From Clostridiales bacterium (GTDB lineage: Bacteria > Bacillota > Clostridia > Christensenellales > Aristaeellaceae): DNA of 42,494 nt. This document shows positions 15,831 through 24,115 of the stretch, in pieces. Below the pieces are notes generated by a model. That model ran no database searches. It was not told the DNA's origin and saw nothing but the letters and a program-made list of their open reading frames with translations. The translations under genes were made by a program, and so were the position numbers. Position 1 is the first letter of the stretch, and every line of letters begins with the position of its first letter. The stretch is taken from NCBI GenBank assembly GCA_004556545.1, contig SFGO01000052.1:1-42494 (forward strand), in the 5' to 3' direction.

Positions 15831-16373
15831 TTACTTACCGGTCTTGCCTTCCTTGCGGCGGATATGCTCGTCAACGTACTTGATGCCCTTGCCCAGATAG
15901 GGTTCCGGCTTACGGATGGCGCGAATATCGGCGGCAAGATTGCCAACCTGCTGCTTGTTGATGCCCTTGACCACGATGGTGGTCTGGTTGGGCGTTTCGA
16001 ACTGAATATTCTCCGGCGCGTCCAGAATGACGGGATGGGAGAAACCGATGTTGATGGTCAGCTTCTTGCCGCCCTCAGCCTGAGCGCGGTAGCCGGTGCC
16101 CACCAGCTCCAGAGTCTTGGAGAAACCGTCGGTGACGCCCACCACCATGTTGTGAACCAGGCTGCGGTACAGACCGTGCATGGCCTTGTGGGGCTTCGCG
16201 TCGCTGGGACGTTCGAGGGTCAGGATGTTGCCTTCCTGCTTCAAAGTGATGGCGGGATTCACCTCTTGGGTCAGGGTGCCCTTGGAGCCCTTCACCGTTA
16301 CGGTGTTATTCTCGTCCACCTTTACCTCCACGCCCGCGGGAACCGTGATCGGAAGTTTTCCGATTCGAGACAT
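15831..16373 (-). CDS. rplF: 50S ribosomal protein L6
   Basis: 180 residues made of two similar domains. 'SRIGKLPITVPAGV' at the N-terminus and 'KPEPYLGKGIKYVDEHIRRKEGK' at the C-terminus are diagnostic. L6 sits near the factor-binding site of the large subunit. Confidence 0.97.
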   Translation of the reverse strand: MSRIGKLPITVPAGVEVKVDENNTVTVKGSKGTLTQEVNPAITLKQEGNILTLERPSDAKPHKAMHGLYRSLVHNMVVGVTDGFSKTLELVGTGYRAQAEGGKKLTINIGFSHPVILDAPENIQFETPNQTTIVVKGINKQQVGNLAADIRAIRKPEPYLGKGIKYVDEHIRRKEGKTGK

Positions 16374-16399
16374 TGTCTTACACCTCCATTGCGTGTAGG

Positions 16400-16801
16400 T
16401 TACCAGATGTAGGCGAGCACTTCGCCGCCGATCATTTGCTTCCGGGCTTCCTTATCCGTCATCAGACCCTTAGAGGTGGAGATGATGGCGATGCCCAAAC
16501 CGCCCAGAACCTTGGGCAGCTCTTCGGACTTGGCGTACACCCGCAGGCCGGGCTTGGAGATGCGCTTCAAACCGGCGATCACGGGCTGCTGCTTGCCGTT
16601 GACATACTTCAGGGTGATCTTGATGCTGCCCTGAGGGCCGTCATCGATAAAATCCACCGACTTGACATATCCTTCATTCAGAAGGATCTTCGCGATCGCC
16701 TTCTTGGCATTGCTAGCGGGCAGAACGACAGCGTCGTGCTTTGCGATCTGCGCGTTGCGGATGCGGGTCAGCATATCGGCGATGGGATCATTCACAACCA
16801 T
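16400..16801 (-). CDS. rpsH: 30S ribosomal protein S8
   Basis: 133 residues. 'NDPIADMLTRIRNAQ' begins the protein and 'GLGIAIISTSKGLMTDKEAR' is the conserved C-terminal rRNA-binding region. In E. coli S8 represses the spc operon at L5; no such site is evident here. Confidence 0.97.
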   Translation of the reverse strand: MVVNDPIADMLTRIRNAQIAKHDAVVLPASNAKKAIAKILLNEGYVKSVDFIDDGPQGSIKITLKYVNGKQQPVIAGLKRISKPGLRVYAKSEELPKVLGGLGIAIISTSKGLMTDKEARKQMIGGEVLAYIW

Positions 16802-16830
16802 GATGGAACCTCCTTCCGTTCTTTACCCGC

Positions 16831-17016
16831 TTACCAACTGGCCTTGCGGACACCGGGGATTTGGCCCTTATAGGCCAGCTCTCTGAAGCAAATACGGCAG
16901 ATGCCGTACTTGCGAAGCACCGAGTGGGGGCGACCACACAGGCGGCACCGCGTGTAAGCGCGAGTGGAGAACTTGGGCGCTCTTGCCTGCTTGATTTTCA
17001 TACTGGTTTTGGCCAC
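16831..17016 (-). CDS. rpsN: 30S ribosomal protein S14, zinc-binding type Z
   Basis: 61 residues, the short Gram-positive form. Zinc ligands are Cys24, Cys27, Cys40 and Cys43 (CRLC and CRIC). 'GRPHSVLRKYGICRICFRELA' type core. Ends with KASW as in most family members. Confidence 0.97.
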   Translation of the reverse strand: MAKTSMKIKQARAPKFSTRAYTRCRLCGRPHSVLRKYGICRICFRELAYKGQIPGVRKASW

Positions 17017-17040
17017 GTTCTTAATCTCCCTTCTCTAAGC

Positions 17041-17583
17041 TCACTGCGCGAACGGCATGCCGAGCAGCCGGAGCAGTTCCTTGCACTCCTCGTCGGTCTT
17101 AGCCGTCGTAACGAAGATCATTTCCATGCCGCGGATCTTTTCCACCTTGTCGTACTCGATTTCGGGGAAGATCAGCTGCTCACGGACGCCCAGAGCGTAG
17201 TTGCCGCGACCGTCGAAGGACTTGTCGCTGACGCCGCGGAAGTCGCGAACGCGGGGAAGAGCGATCGAGACCAGCTTATCCATGAACTCTTCCATGCGGC
17301 TGCCGCGCAGGGTCACTTTCGCGCCCACGTTCATGCCTTCACGGAGCTTGAAGTTTGCAATGGACTTGCGAGCCTTGGTCACCAGGGGCTTCTGGCCGGA
17401 GATGGTCGCCAGCTCGGCAACCGCCACTTCCAGACCCTTGGGGTTATCCTTGCAGTCGCCCAGACCCATGTTGATCACGATCTTGGACAGCTTCGGGATT
17501 TCCATAACATTCTTGTAGCCGAACTTCTGCTGCAGAGCAGGCACGGCTTCATTGATGTACTTTTCTTTAATACGAGTAGCCAT
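17041..17583 (-). CDS. rplE: 50S ribosomal protein L5
   Basis: 180 residues, normal length. 'NVMEIPKLSKIVINMGLGD' near residue 20 and 'REGMNVGAKVTLRG' then 'RDFRGVSDKSFDGRGNY' are diagnostic. L5 carries 5S rRNA and contacts P-site tRNA. Confidence 0.97.
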   Translation of the reverse strand: MATRIKEKYINEAVPALQQKFGYKNVMEIPKLSKIVINMGLGDCKDNPKGLEVAVAELATISGQKPLVTKARKSIANFKLREGMNVGAKVTLRGSRMEEFMDKLVSIALPRVRDFRGVSDKSFDGRGNYALGVREQLIFPEIEYDKVEKIRGMEMIFVTTAKTDEECKELLRLLGMPFAQ

Positions 17584-17597
17584 CAGCCTTGCCTCCC

Positions 17598-17963
17598 TCA
17601 GTCAATATCCGCTTTGCAGCGCTTGCAAACGCGGACAGTCTTGGTCTTCTTGGTGCCATCCTCGCGGGTGATCTCTTCCTTGCGGTGAGCCACGCGGGTC
17701 GCCTTGCCGCACTTGGGGCAGATCAGCATCACGTTGGAGGCGTCAATGGCGCGTTCCTTCTGGAAGATGCCGCCCTGCTGGCCCTGACGGCGGGCCTTCT
17801 GGTGCTTGGTCACGAAGGCAACGCCTTCCACGATGACCTTGCCGGTCTTGGGGAATACGTTCAGAACCTTGCCCTGCTTGCCCTTCACGGCGTGGTCGCC
17901 AGTGGCGGGACCGGAGATGACAACGACCTGATCGTTCTTCTTAACGTGAACTTTCTTAAGCAT
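17598..17963 (-). CDS. rplX: 50S ribosomal protein L24 with C-terminal Cys pairs
   Basis: 121 residues, somewhat longer than the usual 100-105. The N-terminal KOW domain reads 'VKKNDQVVVISGPATGDH' and 'GKVLNVFPKTGKVIVEGV'. Two Cys pairs (CPKC and CKRC) near residues 83 and 114 suggest a zinc ribbon, seen in many Bacillota L24 proteins; the extra length lies between them. L24 starts large-subunit assembly. Confidence 0.96.
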   Translation of the reverse strand: MLKKVHVKKNDQVVVISGPATGDHAVKGKQGKVLNVFPKTGKVIVEGVAFVTKHQKARRQGQQGGIFQKERAIDASNVMLICPKCGKATRVAHRKEEITREDGTKKTKTVRVCKRCKADID

Positions 17964-17977
17964 TTGTCAATCCTCCA

Positions 17978-18346
17978 TCACAGCACTTCGGGAGCCAGAG
18001 AAACGATCTTCATGAAATCCTTCTCACGCAGCTCACGAGCCACAGGTCCAAAGATACGGGTGCCACGAGGCATTTTCTGGTCGTTGATGATAACGGCTGC
18101 GTTGTCATCAAAACGGATGTAGCTGCCGTCGGGACGGCGCTTCTGCTTACGCATGCGGACGATAACAGCCTTGACCACATCGCCCTTCTTCACGGTGCCG
18201 CCGGGGGTAGCGCTCTTAACGCTGGCCACGATCACATCGCCGATGGAACCGTCACGGCGGAAGGAACCGCCGAGCACGCGGATGCACATGATTTCCTTGG
18301 CGCCGGAGTTGTCGGCAACCTTGAGTCGCGTTTGCGGCTGGATCAT
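17978..18346 (-). CDS. rplN: 50S ribosomal protein L14
   Basis: 122 residues, normal length. 'MIQPQTRLKVADNSGAKE' opens and 'RGTRIFGPVARELR' lies near the end, both diagnostic. AAGGAGG precedes the ATG at 18346. Separated from rpsQ by an unusually long 177-base gap. Confidence 0.97.
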   Translation of the reverse strand: MIQPQTRLKVADNSGAKEIMCIRVLGGSFRRDGSIGDVIVASVKSATPGGTVKKGDVVKAVIVRMRKQKRRPDGSYIRFDDNAAVIINDQKMPRGTRIFGPVARELREKDFMKIVSLAPEVL

Positions 18347-18523
18347 ATGGTTTTTCCTCCTTGTTGGAATCGGGTGGGACTTTCAGCCCGCCCTTGGTAG
18401 GTTCGGAGCGTCCATCGAAGGGCTTCATGCTCCTCCCTTCCACAGTTCAGCCCATGATATTTGAAATTCATGGGTGCTTATGGAATAAGAGGAAGCATAC
18501 CCTGCGAGGACAGTGCCTTTTGA
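18347..18523 (-). other. 177-base gap between rpsQ and rplN
   Basis: Other gaps in this ribosomal run are 0-35 bases. Read leftward the spacer holds a CCCATGA/TCATGGG hairpin (about 18452-18475) and, nearer rplN, GGGCGGG with CCCACCC. A short frame starting at 18428 after GGGAGG would overlap rplN out of frame; I do not call it a gene. No clear promoter was found. It may be a regulatory RNA or mRNA processing site. Confidence 0.5.
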
Positions 18524-18784
18524 TTACTTGGCCTTCTCGATGATCTCGACCAAGCGCCAGCGCTTGTCGCGGCTCAGGGGACGGGTCTCCATCACGCGCA
18601 CACGGTCGCCGATGCCACATTCGTTGTTCTCATCATGCGCCTTGAGCTTGCTGGTCTGGTTCATGATCTTGCCATACAGCGGATGACGCACACGAGTTTT
18701 GATTTCCACAACGATGGTCTTATCCATCTTGTCGCTGACCACCAGACCTTCGCGAGTCTTGCGGTATCCTCTTTGTTCAGACAT
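18524..18784 (-). CDS. rpsQ: 30S ribosomal protein S17
   Basis: 86 residues, an OB-fold 16S rRNA-binding protein. 'RKTREGLVVSDKMDKTIVVEI' and 'VGIGDRVRVMETRPLSRDKRWRLVEI' type segments are diagnostic. Confidence 0.96.
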   Translation of the reverse strand: MSEQRGYRKTREGLVVSDKMDKTIVVEIKTRVRHPLYGKIMNQTSKLKAHDENNECGIGDRVRVMETRPLSRDKRWRLVEIIEKAK

Positions 18785-18819
18785 TGAAGCGGCTGCCTCC
18801 TTCTTTTCGGTCTAAGCCC

Positions 18820-19020
18820 TTACTGGGCGTCTTTTTGTTCGAGCTGACGAAGGACGGTCATGCAGCGGGCGATGTCACGCTTGACGCCCTGAATGACCAT
18901 GGTGTTCTGCAGCTGCCCAGTGGCAAGCTGGAAACGAAGGTTGAACAGTTCCGCCTTCAGATCGGCGACCTTGGTTTCAAGCTCGTTCTTGTTCATTGCT
19001 TGAAGCTCTTTTGCCTTCAT
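18820..19020 (-). CDS. rpmC: 50S ribosomal protein L29
   Basis: 66 residues, all helical. 'MKAKELQAMNKNELETKVADLKAELFNLRFQLATGQL' pattern and the terminal 'VKRDIARCMTVLRQLE' are typical. It lines the exit tunnel near the signal recognition particle site. The start overlaps the rplP stop by four bases. Confidence 0.96.
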   Translation of the reverse strand: MKAKELQAMNKNELETKVADLKAELFNLRFQLATGQLQNTMVIQGVKRDIARCMTVLRQLEQKDAQ

Positions 19021-19454
19021 TGTGCTTCACCACCCGCTTCGTTTTTGTTCTCGCGCGCGAGAATTTTGGTCTTAAGAGGCAGCTTGTGAGAGGCCAGACG
19101 GAGGGCTTCACGAGCAGTCTCTTCGGGCACGCCCGCGATCTCAAACAGAACGCGGCCGGGCTTTACCACGGCAACCCAGTACTCGGGAGAACCCTTACCG
19201 GAACCCATGCGGGTCTCAGCGGGCTTCTTGGTAACAGGCTTGTCGGGGAAGATCTTGATCCATACCTGACCGCCACGCTTGGTGTAACGGGTCAGGGCAA
19301 TACGAGCCGCTTCGATCTGCTGGCTGGTCACCCAGCTGGGCTCGGTAGCGACAAGGCCAAACTCGCCGTAAGCAAGGAAGTTGCCGCGCATGGCTTTGCC
19401 GTTCATGCGTCCGCGGAACACGCGGCGGCGCTTGACTCTCTTGGGCATCAACAT
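19017..19454 (-). CDS. rplP: 50S ribosomal protein L16
   Basis: 145 residues. MLMPKRVKRRRVFRGRM is the canonical start, and 'GKGSPEYWVAVVKPGRVLFE' is the conserved loop near the peptidyl transferase centre and tRNA. Ends four bases inside rpmC, implying coupled translation. Confidence 0.97.
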   Translation of the reverse strand: MLMPKRVKRRRVFRGRMNGKAMRGNFLAYGEFGLVATEPSWVTSQQIEAARIALTRYTKRGGQVWIKIFPDKPVTKKPAETRMGSGKGSPEYWVAVVKPGRVLFEIAGVPEETAREALRLASHKLPLKTKILARENKNEAGGEAQ

Positions 19455-19457
19455 AGC

Positions 19458-20132
19458 TTATTTGCCTCCTTCGGTATTGGCGGCGACCGGCGCTTTCTTG
19501 GGCTTGGGGAGCTTCTGTCCCTTGTATACCCAGACTTTGACGCCCAAGCGGCCATAGGTGGTCTTGGCTTCGGCGAAGCCGTAGTCGATATCCGCACGCA
19601 GGGTCTGCAGCGGGATGGAGCCCTCGTGATAGTGCTCGCTGCGGGCGATGTCAGCGCCGCCCACGCGGCCACCCACGGTGCACTTCATGCCCTTGGCGCC
19701 GGCGCGGAGAGCGCGCTGGATGCTCTGCTTCATGGCCCGGCGGAAGGAGATGCGCTTCTCCAGCTGCTGGGCGATGTTCTCAGCCACCAGCTGGGCGTTG
19801 GTGTCGGGCACCTTGATCTCCATGATATTGATGTTGGCGGGGCTGCCCAGGAAGGCTTCCACGTCCTTCTTCAGGGCTTCGATGCCCGCGCCGCCGCGGC
19901 CGATGATCATACCGGGCTTCGCGGTGAAGATGTTGATGGTCACGCGGTTAGCGGACCGCTCAATGTCAATGTGGCTGATACCGGTGGAATAGTACTTTTC
20001 CTTCAGCATTTCGCGAAGTTTGTAATCCTCCACGAGGTTATTCGCGAAATCCTTCTTGCCGGCATACCAGCGGGTGCTCCAATTGTAGATAACGCCAACG
20101 CGAGCACCGTGGGGATTTACTTTCTGACCCAT
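19458..20132 (-). CDS. rpsC: 30S ribosomal protein S3
   Basis: 224 residues. 'MGQKVNPHGARVGVI' opens; the KH type II domain shows 'GMIIGRGGAGIEALKK' with the GXXG loop; the C-terminal half shows 'GRVGGADIARSE'. S3 forms part of the mRNA entry tunnel. Confidence 0.97.
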   Translation of the reverse strand: MGQKVNPHGARVGVIYNWSTRWYAGKKDFANNLVEDYKLREMLKEKYYSTGISHIDIERSANRVTINIFTAKPGMIIGRGGAGIEALKKDVEAFLGSPANINIMEIKVPDTNAQLVAENIAQQLEKRISFRRAMKQSIQRALRAGAKGMKCTVGGRVGGADIARSEHYHEGSIPLQTLRADIDYGFAEAKTTYGRLGVKVWVYKGQKLPKPKKAPVAANTEGGK

Positions 20133-20150
20133 TGATAAACCTCCCTTGGA

Positions 20151-20534
20151 TTACTTCTGATCCAGCACAACGCTGATGTGGCTGGTGCGCTTGAGGATGG
20201 GGGACGCGCTGCCGCGGGAACGGGCAACGTAACGCTTCAGCGTGGGGCCGGGGTTGGCGTACACTTCGGCAACGTAGAGGGACTTGCGATCCATCTCGTT
20301 GTTGTTCACCGCGTTGGCGATGGCGCTGCTGAGCAGCTTGTAAACCACGGGGCTCGCCGCCTTGGGGGTGTACTTCAGGATGGCCAGAGCATCATCCACA
20401 TTCTTGCCGCGGATCAGGTCGATGACGATCTTTACCTTGCGGGAAGAGATGCGCACGTACTTGGCATGAGCGGACGGGCGAGTATCGCGGGCCGCCATGT
20501 GGGCTTGCGCCTTCTTCTGGGTATTGGTTGCCAT
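20151..20534 (-). CDS. rplV: 50S ribosomal protein L22
   Basis: 127 residues. 'AKYVRISSRKVKIVIDLIRGK' and the C-terminal hairpin 'GPTLKRYVARSRGSASPILKRTSHI' that reaches into the exit tunnel are visible. The N-terminal tail is about 15 residues longer than the shortest L22 forms. Confidence 0.96.
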   Translation of the reverse strand: MATNTQKKAQAHMAARDTRPSAHAKYVRISSRKVKIVIDLIRGKNVDDALAILKYTPKAASPVVYKLLSSAIANAVNNNEMDRKSLYVAEVYANPGPTLKRYVARSRGSASPILKRTSHISVVLDQK

Positions 20535-20553
20535 GAAAACTCACTCCTTCCGC

Positions 20554-20835
20554 TTACTTCTTAACACTGGCTGCCTTTTCACCGGCATGGCCGCGGAACG
20601 TGCGGGTGGGGGCGAACTCGCCCAGCTTGTGTCCCACCATGTCCTCGGTCACATAGACCGGAACATGCTTGCGGCCGTCATGCACAGCGATGGTATGTCC
20701 TACGAAATCCGGGAAGATGGTGCTGGACCGAGACCAGGTCTTGGGCACAGACTTCTTGCCGGAGTTGTTCATTTCTACGATGCGCTTCATCAACGCTTCG
20801 CTGACAAAGGGTCCCTTTTTCACGGAACGACTCAT
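20554..20835 (-). CDS. rpsS: 30S ribosomal protein S19
   Basis: 93 residues. 'MSRSVKKGPFVSEALMKRI' and 'HDGRKHVPVYVTEDMVGHKLGEFAPTRTFRGHA' type sequence are diagnostic. S19 lies in the 30S head and contacts S13. Confidence 0.97.
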   Translation of the reverse strand: MSRSVKKGPFVSEALMKRIVEMNNSGKKSVPKTWSRSSTIFPDFVGHTIAVHDGRKHVPVYVTEDMVGHKLGEFAPTRTFRGHAGEKAASVKK

Positions 20836-20868
20836 TGAGAGGCTTCCTCCTTCCTTGGATGCATGGGC

Positions 20869-21699
20869 TTACTTGCCCGCGCGCTTCACAATCATCTTGT
20901 TGGAATATTTCTTGTGCTTGCGGGTCTTCAGGCCCAGAGCAACCTTACCCCAGGGGGTAACAGGAGCGGGCATACCCACAGGGCTCTTGCCCTCGCCGCC
21001 GCCATGGGGGTGATCGCAGGGGTTCATAACCACGCCGCGGACGGTGGGACGGATGCCCATGTGACGGGTGCGGCCGGCCTTACCAATGCGGACGTTCTCG
21101 TGGTCAGTGTTGCCCACGGTGCCGATGGTGGCTTTCGCATCCATAGGAACCTTGCGGACTTCGCCGGAGGGCAGACGAACCTGCGCGTACAGGCCTTCCT
21201 TGGCCATGAGCTGAGCGCTCATACCGGCGGAACGAACCATCTGGCCGCCGCGGCCGGGCTTGATTTCCACATTGTGGATCAGTGTGCCGACGGGGATCGC
21301 CTTGATGGGCAGCGTGTTGCCGGGCTTGATGTCGGCAGTCTCGCTGGAAATGACGGTGTCGCCTACCTTCAGATCCAGAGGAGCCAGGATGTAGCGCTTC
21401 TCGCCGTCCGCGTAGTGCAGCAGAGCGATGAAGGCGCTGCGGTTGGGGTCATACTGAATGCTGGCAACCTTCGCGGGGATGTCGATCTTATCGCGCTTGA
21501 AGTCAATAATGCGGTACTTGACCTTGTTGCCGCCGCCCTGATGGCGAACGGTGATCTTGCCCTGCGCGTTGCGGCCGGCGTTCTTCTTCTTGTACTCGAG
21601 AAGGGACTTTTCCGGCTTAGTAGAAGTGATTTCCTCGTACGTCAACACCGACATAAAGCGGCGAGCGGGCGAGGTCGGCTTATAAACTCGAATAGCCAT
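20869..21699 (-). CDS. rplB: 50S ribosomal protein L2
   Basis: 276 residues. 'GRNAQGKITVRHQGGG' and the C-terminal 'VMNPCDHPHGGGEGKSPVG' with its conserved His near the peptidyl transferase centre are clear. Needed for subunit joining. Confidence 0.97.
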   Translation of the reverse strand: MAIRVYKPTSPARRFMSVLTYEEITSTKPEKSLLEYKKKNAGRNAQGKITVRHQGGGNKVKYRIIDFKRDKIDIPAKVASIQYDPNRSAFIALLHYADGEKRYILAPLDLKVGDTVISSETADIKPGNTLPIKAIPVGTLIHNVEIKPGRGGQMVRSAGMSAQLMAKEGLYAQVRLPSGEVRKVPMDAKATIGTVGNTDHENVRIGKAGRTRHMGIRPTVRGVVMNPCDHPHGGGEGKSPVGMPAPVTPWGKVALGLKTRKHKKYSNKMIVKRAGK

Positions 21700-21719
21700 T
21701 GATTCTTGTCCTCCCTGCT

Positions 21720-22019
21720 TTATTCGGCCATGCCCTCAAAGAACTCGATGCTCTTGGAGTCTTTGGTGAGGGTCACATACGCCTTCTTGATTTCCGGGGT
21801 GCGGCCGGCGGTACGTCCCTGCCGCTTCATCTTGCCCAAGGTGCGCAGGGTGTTGACCTTGTCCACCTTGATGCCCTTGAAGATGCTTTCCAGGGCCAGC
21901 TTGATTTCGGTCTTGTTGGCGGTGGGATGCACTTCGAACACATAGCGCTTGTCGGCGAAACCGTCGTAGGAGGCCTCGGTCAGCACCGGGCGAAGGATAA
22001 CGTCATGGGGATTCTTCAT
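21720..22019 (-). CDS. rplW: 50S ribosomal protein L23
   Basis: 99 residues. 'PHDVILRPVLTEASYDG' and 'YVFEVHPTANKTEIKLALESIF' type sequence identify L23, docking site for trigger factor at the tunnel exit. Overlaps the rplD stop by four bases. Confidence 0.96.
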   Translation of the reverse strand: MKNPHDVILRPVLTEASYDGFADKRYVFEVHPTANKTEIKLALESIFKGIKVDKVNTLRTLGKMKRQGRTAGRTPEIKKAYVTLTKDSKSIEFFEGMAE

Positions 22020-22639
22020 GCATATACCTCCTCTACGCCTTTGAGAGCGTCCTTGGTGAGGATGATCTTGCCGGCCTTCAGAATGTCGTACACGTTCAGG
22101 GTGTTGACATAAGAGGTTTCCAGCTTTTCAATGTTGCCGGCGGCGCGCAGGATGGTCTCATCCCGGCCGGGCAGCACCAGCATGGTGGTGTTCTTGGTCT
22201 CAAAGTTGCCCAGGAACTTGGCCATCAGCTTGGTCTTGGCTTCCGCCAGCTTGATTTCGTCCACAACGATGATTTCACCGGCATTCAGCTTGGAGGTCAT
22301 CGCGCTCTTGAAAGCAAGGCGGCGAACCTTCTTGGGAACGTTGATGACGTAATCGCGGGGCTTGGGAGCAAACACGACGCCGCCGTGCTTGAACTGAGGC
22401 GCGCGGTTGCCATGGTGACGCGCGTTGCCGGTTCCCTTTTGACGGTAGATCTTGCGACCGCCGCCACGAACCTCACCGCGGGTCAGAGCGCTCTGAGTGC
22501 CCTGACGCTTGTTGGCCAGAATGGAGCGAACGACCAGATGCATAGCGGCGGTATTGATGGGGGCGGCGAAAATCTCTTCGCTCAGCTCCACTTCGCCGAT
22601 GGCCGCGCCTTCCATGTTATACAGTGCAGTCTTAGGCAT
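22016..22639 (-). CDS. rplD: 50S ribosomal protein L4
   Basis: 207 residues. The tunnel loop 'GTQSALTRGEVRGGGRKIYRQKGTGNARHG'-type sequence is present around residues 45-75, then a globular domain. L4 represses its own operon in E. coli; whether it acts on the leader found here is unknown. Confidence 0.96.
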   Translation of the reverse strand: MPKTALYNMEGAAIGEVELSEEIFAAPINTAAMHLVVRSILANKRQGTQSALTRGEVRGGGRKIYRQKGTGNARHHGNRAPQFKHGGVVFAPKPRDYVINVPKKVRRLAFKSAMTSKLNAGEIIVVDEIKLAEAKTKLMAKFLGNFETKNTTMLVLPGRDETILRAAGNIEKLETSYVNTLNVYDILKAGKIILTKDALKGVEEVYA

Positions 22640-22656
22640 GGTGTACTTTCCTCCTT

Positions 22657-23298
22657 TTAAGCCTTGCAGGTGTTGCGGACCAGCAGCAGGCCGCCGTTCG
22701 CGCCGGGCACCGCGCCCTTAATGAGGAGCAGGTTGCGTTCCTCGTCCACCTTGACGATTTCAAGGTTCTGGACGGTCACGCGCTCCACGCCGAAGTGGCC
22801 GGGCATGTGCTTGTTCTTGAAAACGCGGGACGGATCGGAGTTAGCGCCCATGGAACCTACGCCACGGTGATACTTGGAACCGTGGGCCATGGGGCCGGTG
22901 TGCTGATTCCAGCGCTGGATGACGCCGCTGAAGCCGTGACCCTTGCTCACGCCGCTCACGTCGATGCGCTCGCCAGCCGCAAACTGGGAAACGGTCAGCT
23001 CGCTGCCCACTTCCAGCTCAGCTGCATTGTCCAGCTTGAGTTCCCGCAGGTAGCGGGTGGGGGCGACGCCAGCCTTCTTGAAGTGGCCAGTCATGGGCTT
23101 GTTGACCAGCTTCTTGGCGCGGTTTTCCGCGTAGGTGTCAAAGCCCACCTGAACAGCCTCGTAGCCGTCGGATTCGATGGTTTTCTTCTGCACCACCTTG
23201 CAGGGGCCGGCCTCCACCACGGTCACGGGTACGAGGCGGCCATCATCGGTGAAAACCTGCGTCATGCCGATTTTCTTGCCTACGATCGCTTTCTTCAT
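22657..23298 (-). CDS. rplC: 50S ribosomal protein L3
   Basis: 213 residues. 'IVGKKIGMTQVFTDDGRLVPVT' opens and 'KGHGFSGVIQRWN' plus 'GSMGANSDPSRVFKNKHMPGH' form the long loop toward the peptidyl transferase centre. One of the first proteins to bind 23S rRNA. Confidence 0.97.
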   Translation of the reverse strand: MKKAIVGKKIGMTQVFTDDGRLVPVTVVEAGPCKVVQKKTIESDGYEAVQVGFDTYAENRAKKLVNKPMTGHFKKAGVAPTRYLRELKLDNAAELEVGSELTVSQFAAGERIDVSGVSKGHGFSGVIQRWNQHTGPMAHGSKYHRGVGSMGANSDPSRVFKNKHMPGHFGVERVTVQNLEIVKVDEERNLLLIKGAVPGANGGLLLVRNTCKA

Positions 23299-23317
23299 GA
23301 TGTCGTAACCTCCTGCA

Positions 23318-23632
23318 TTAGTTGTTAAGCTTGATTTCGATCTCGACGCCGGCAGGAAGATCCAGCTTCATCATGGCATCGACCGTGCGGGGATTGGGGT
23401 TGTGGATGTCGATCAAGCGCTTATGAGTGCGCATTTCGAACTGCTCACGGCTATCCTTGTACTTGTGGGGGGCACGCAGGATAGTGACGATCTCCTTCTC
23501 CGTCGGCAGTGGAATGGGGCCCGATACCTTCGCGCCCGTCCGCTTCGCGGTCTCCACGATCCGCTCGGAGGACTGATCGATCAGGTTGTGCTCGTAAGCC
23601 TTCAGCTTGATACGGATTTTCTGGTTGGCCAT
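23318..23632 (-). CDS. rpsJ: 30S ribosomal protein S10
   Basis: 104 residues; first gene of the S10-spc run. 'KIRIKLKAYEHNLIDQS', 'GPIPLPTEKEIVTILRAPHKYKDSREQFE' type sequence and 'IDIHNPNPRTVDAM' are diagnostic. Also NusE, the partner of NusB in antitermination. ATG at 23632 follows AAGGAGGAACGAAA. Confidence 0.97.
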   Translation of the reverse strand: MANQKIRIKLKAYEHNLIDQSSERIVETAKRTGAKVSGPIPLPTEKEIVTILRAPHKYKDSREQFEMRTHKRLIDIHNPNPRTVDAMMKLDLPAGVEIEIKLNN

Positions 23633-23871
23633 TTTCGTTCCTCCTTGATATTCGTCTCAAGTACACCGCGCCGGGTGTGTCCATCGGTCGCTTTTACTTG
23701 GGCGCAAGCCGTTCCGGAACTTTCGCCCCTTCTCAGCAGCGCCCTTTCAGGCTGCCGTTGCACCGTTTCCGCGGTGTCTCAAGTCCGTCGCCCGATTCAA
23801 CGAGCTGGTCCACGATAATTACCCGCCATGGCCATGGCGGCAACTTACCGCTTCATCCCTAAACAGACAGC
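23633..23871 (-). promoter_or_regulatory. S10 operon 5' leader, candidate regulatory RNA
   Basis: The leader from the predicted start (about 23871) to rpsJ is about 240 bases, long enough for autoregulation. It contains an 18-base perfect palindrome (23823-23840, CCGCCATGGCCATGGCGG), a CACCG/CGGTG stem in the middle, and an ACACC/GGTGT hairpin (23663-23678) just before the ribosome site. I could not match it to a known leader class by eye. Confidence 0.5.
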
Positions 23872-23877
23872 TTCAGT

Positions 23878-23906
23878 AGTATACCTCAAACCCACTTTGA
23901 ATGCAA
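23878..23906 (-). promoter_or_regulatory. Promoter of the S10-spc ribosomal operon
   Basis: Leftward: TTGCAT (23906-23901), 17 bases, TATACT (23883-23878). A-rich tracts upstream (23907-23930) could act as an UP element. The stretch 23907-24070 up to the liv terminator holds no gene. Confidence 0.75.
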
Positions 23907-24070
23907 TAGTTTTTTTGATTTTTCTGATAAAATTTTTCACTCTCCACGCCTCTCAAAGGCCGTATTTTCCCACATCGCCAAAACGCTGTATGTACACGCT
24001 CCCGTGTGTGTCCGTTTTCGGTATCCTTTTCTTTGTCTTTTCTCCCCTATCCCCTGTTTTTTCGAATCAT

Positions 24071-24105
24071 AAAAGCACGGATGCCATAGCGTCACCCGTG
24101 CTTTT
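24071..24105 (-). terminator. Terminator of the liv operon
   Basis: AAAAGCACGG (24071-24080) and CCGTGCTTTT (24096-24105) pair perfectly. Read leftward the stem ends in TTTT. It lies 11 bases after the livF stop. Confidence 0.85.
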
Positions 24106-24115
24106 GTACGCTTCT

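Noticed and set aside
18252..18443. Small minus-strand ORF beginning in the rpsQ-rplN gap
   Set aside because: Half of it overlaps rplN out of frame and no known peptide is seen; reported only as part of the gap.
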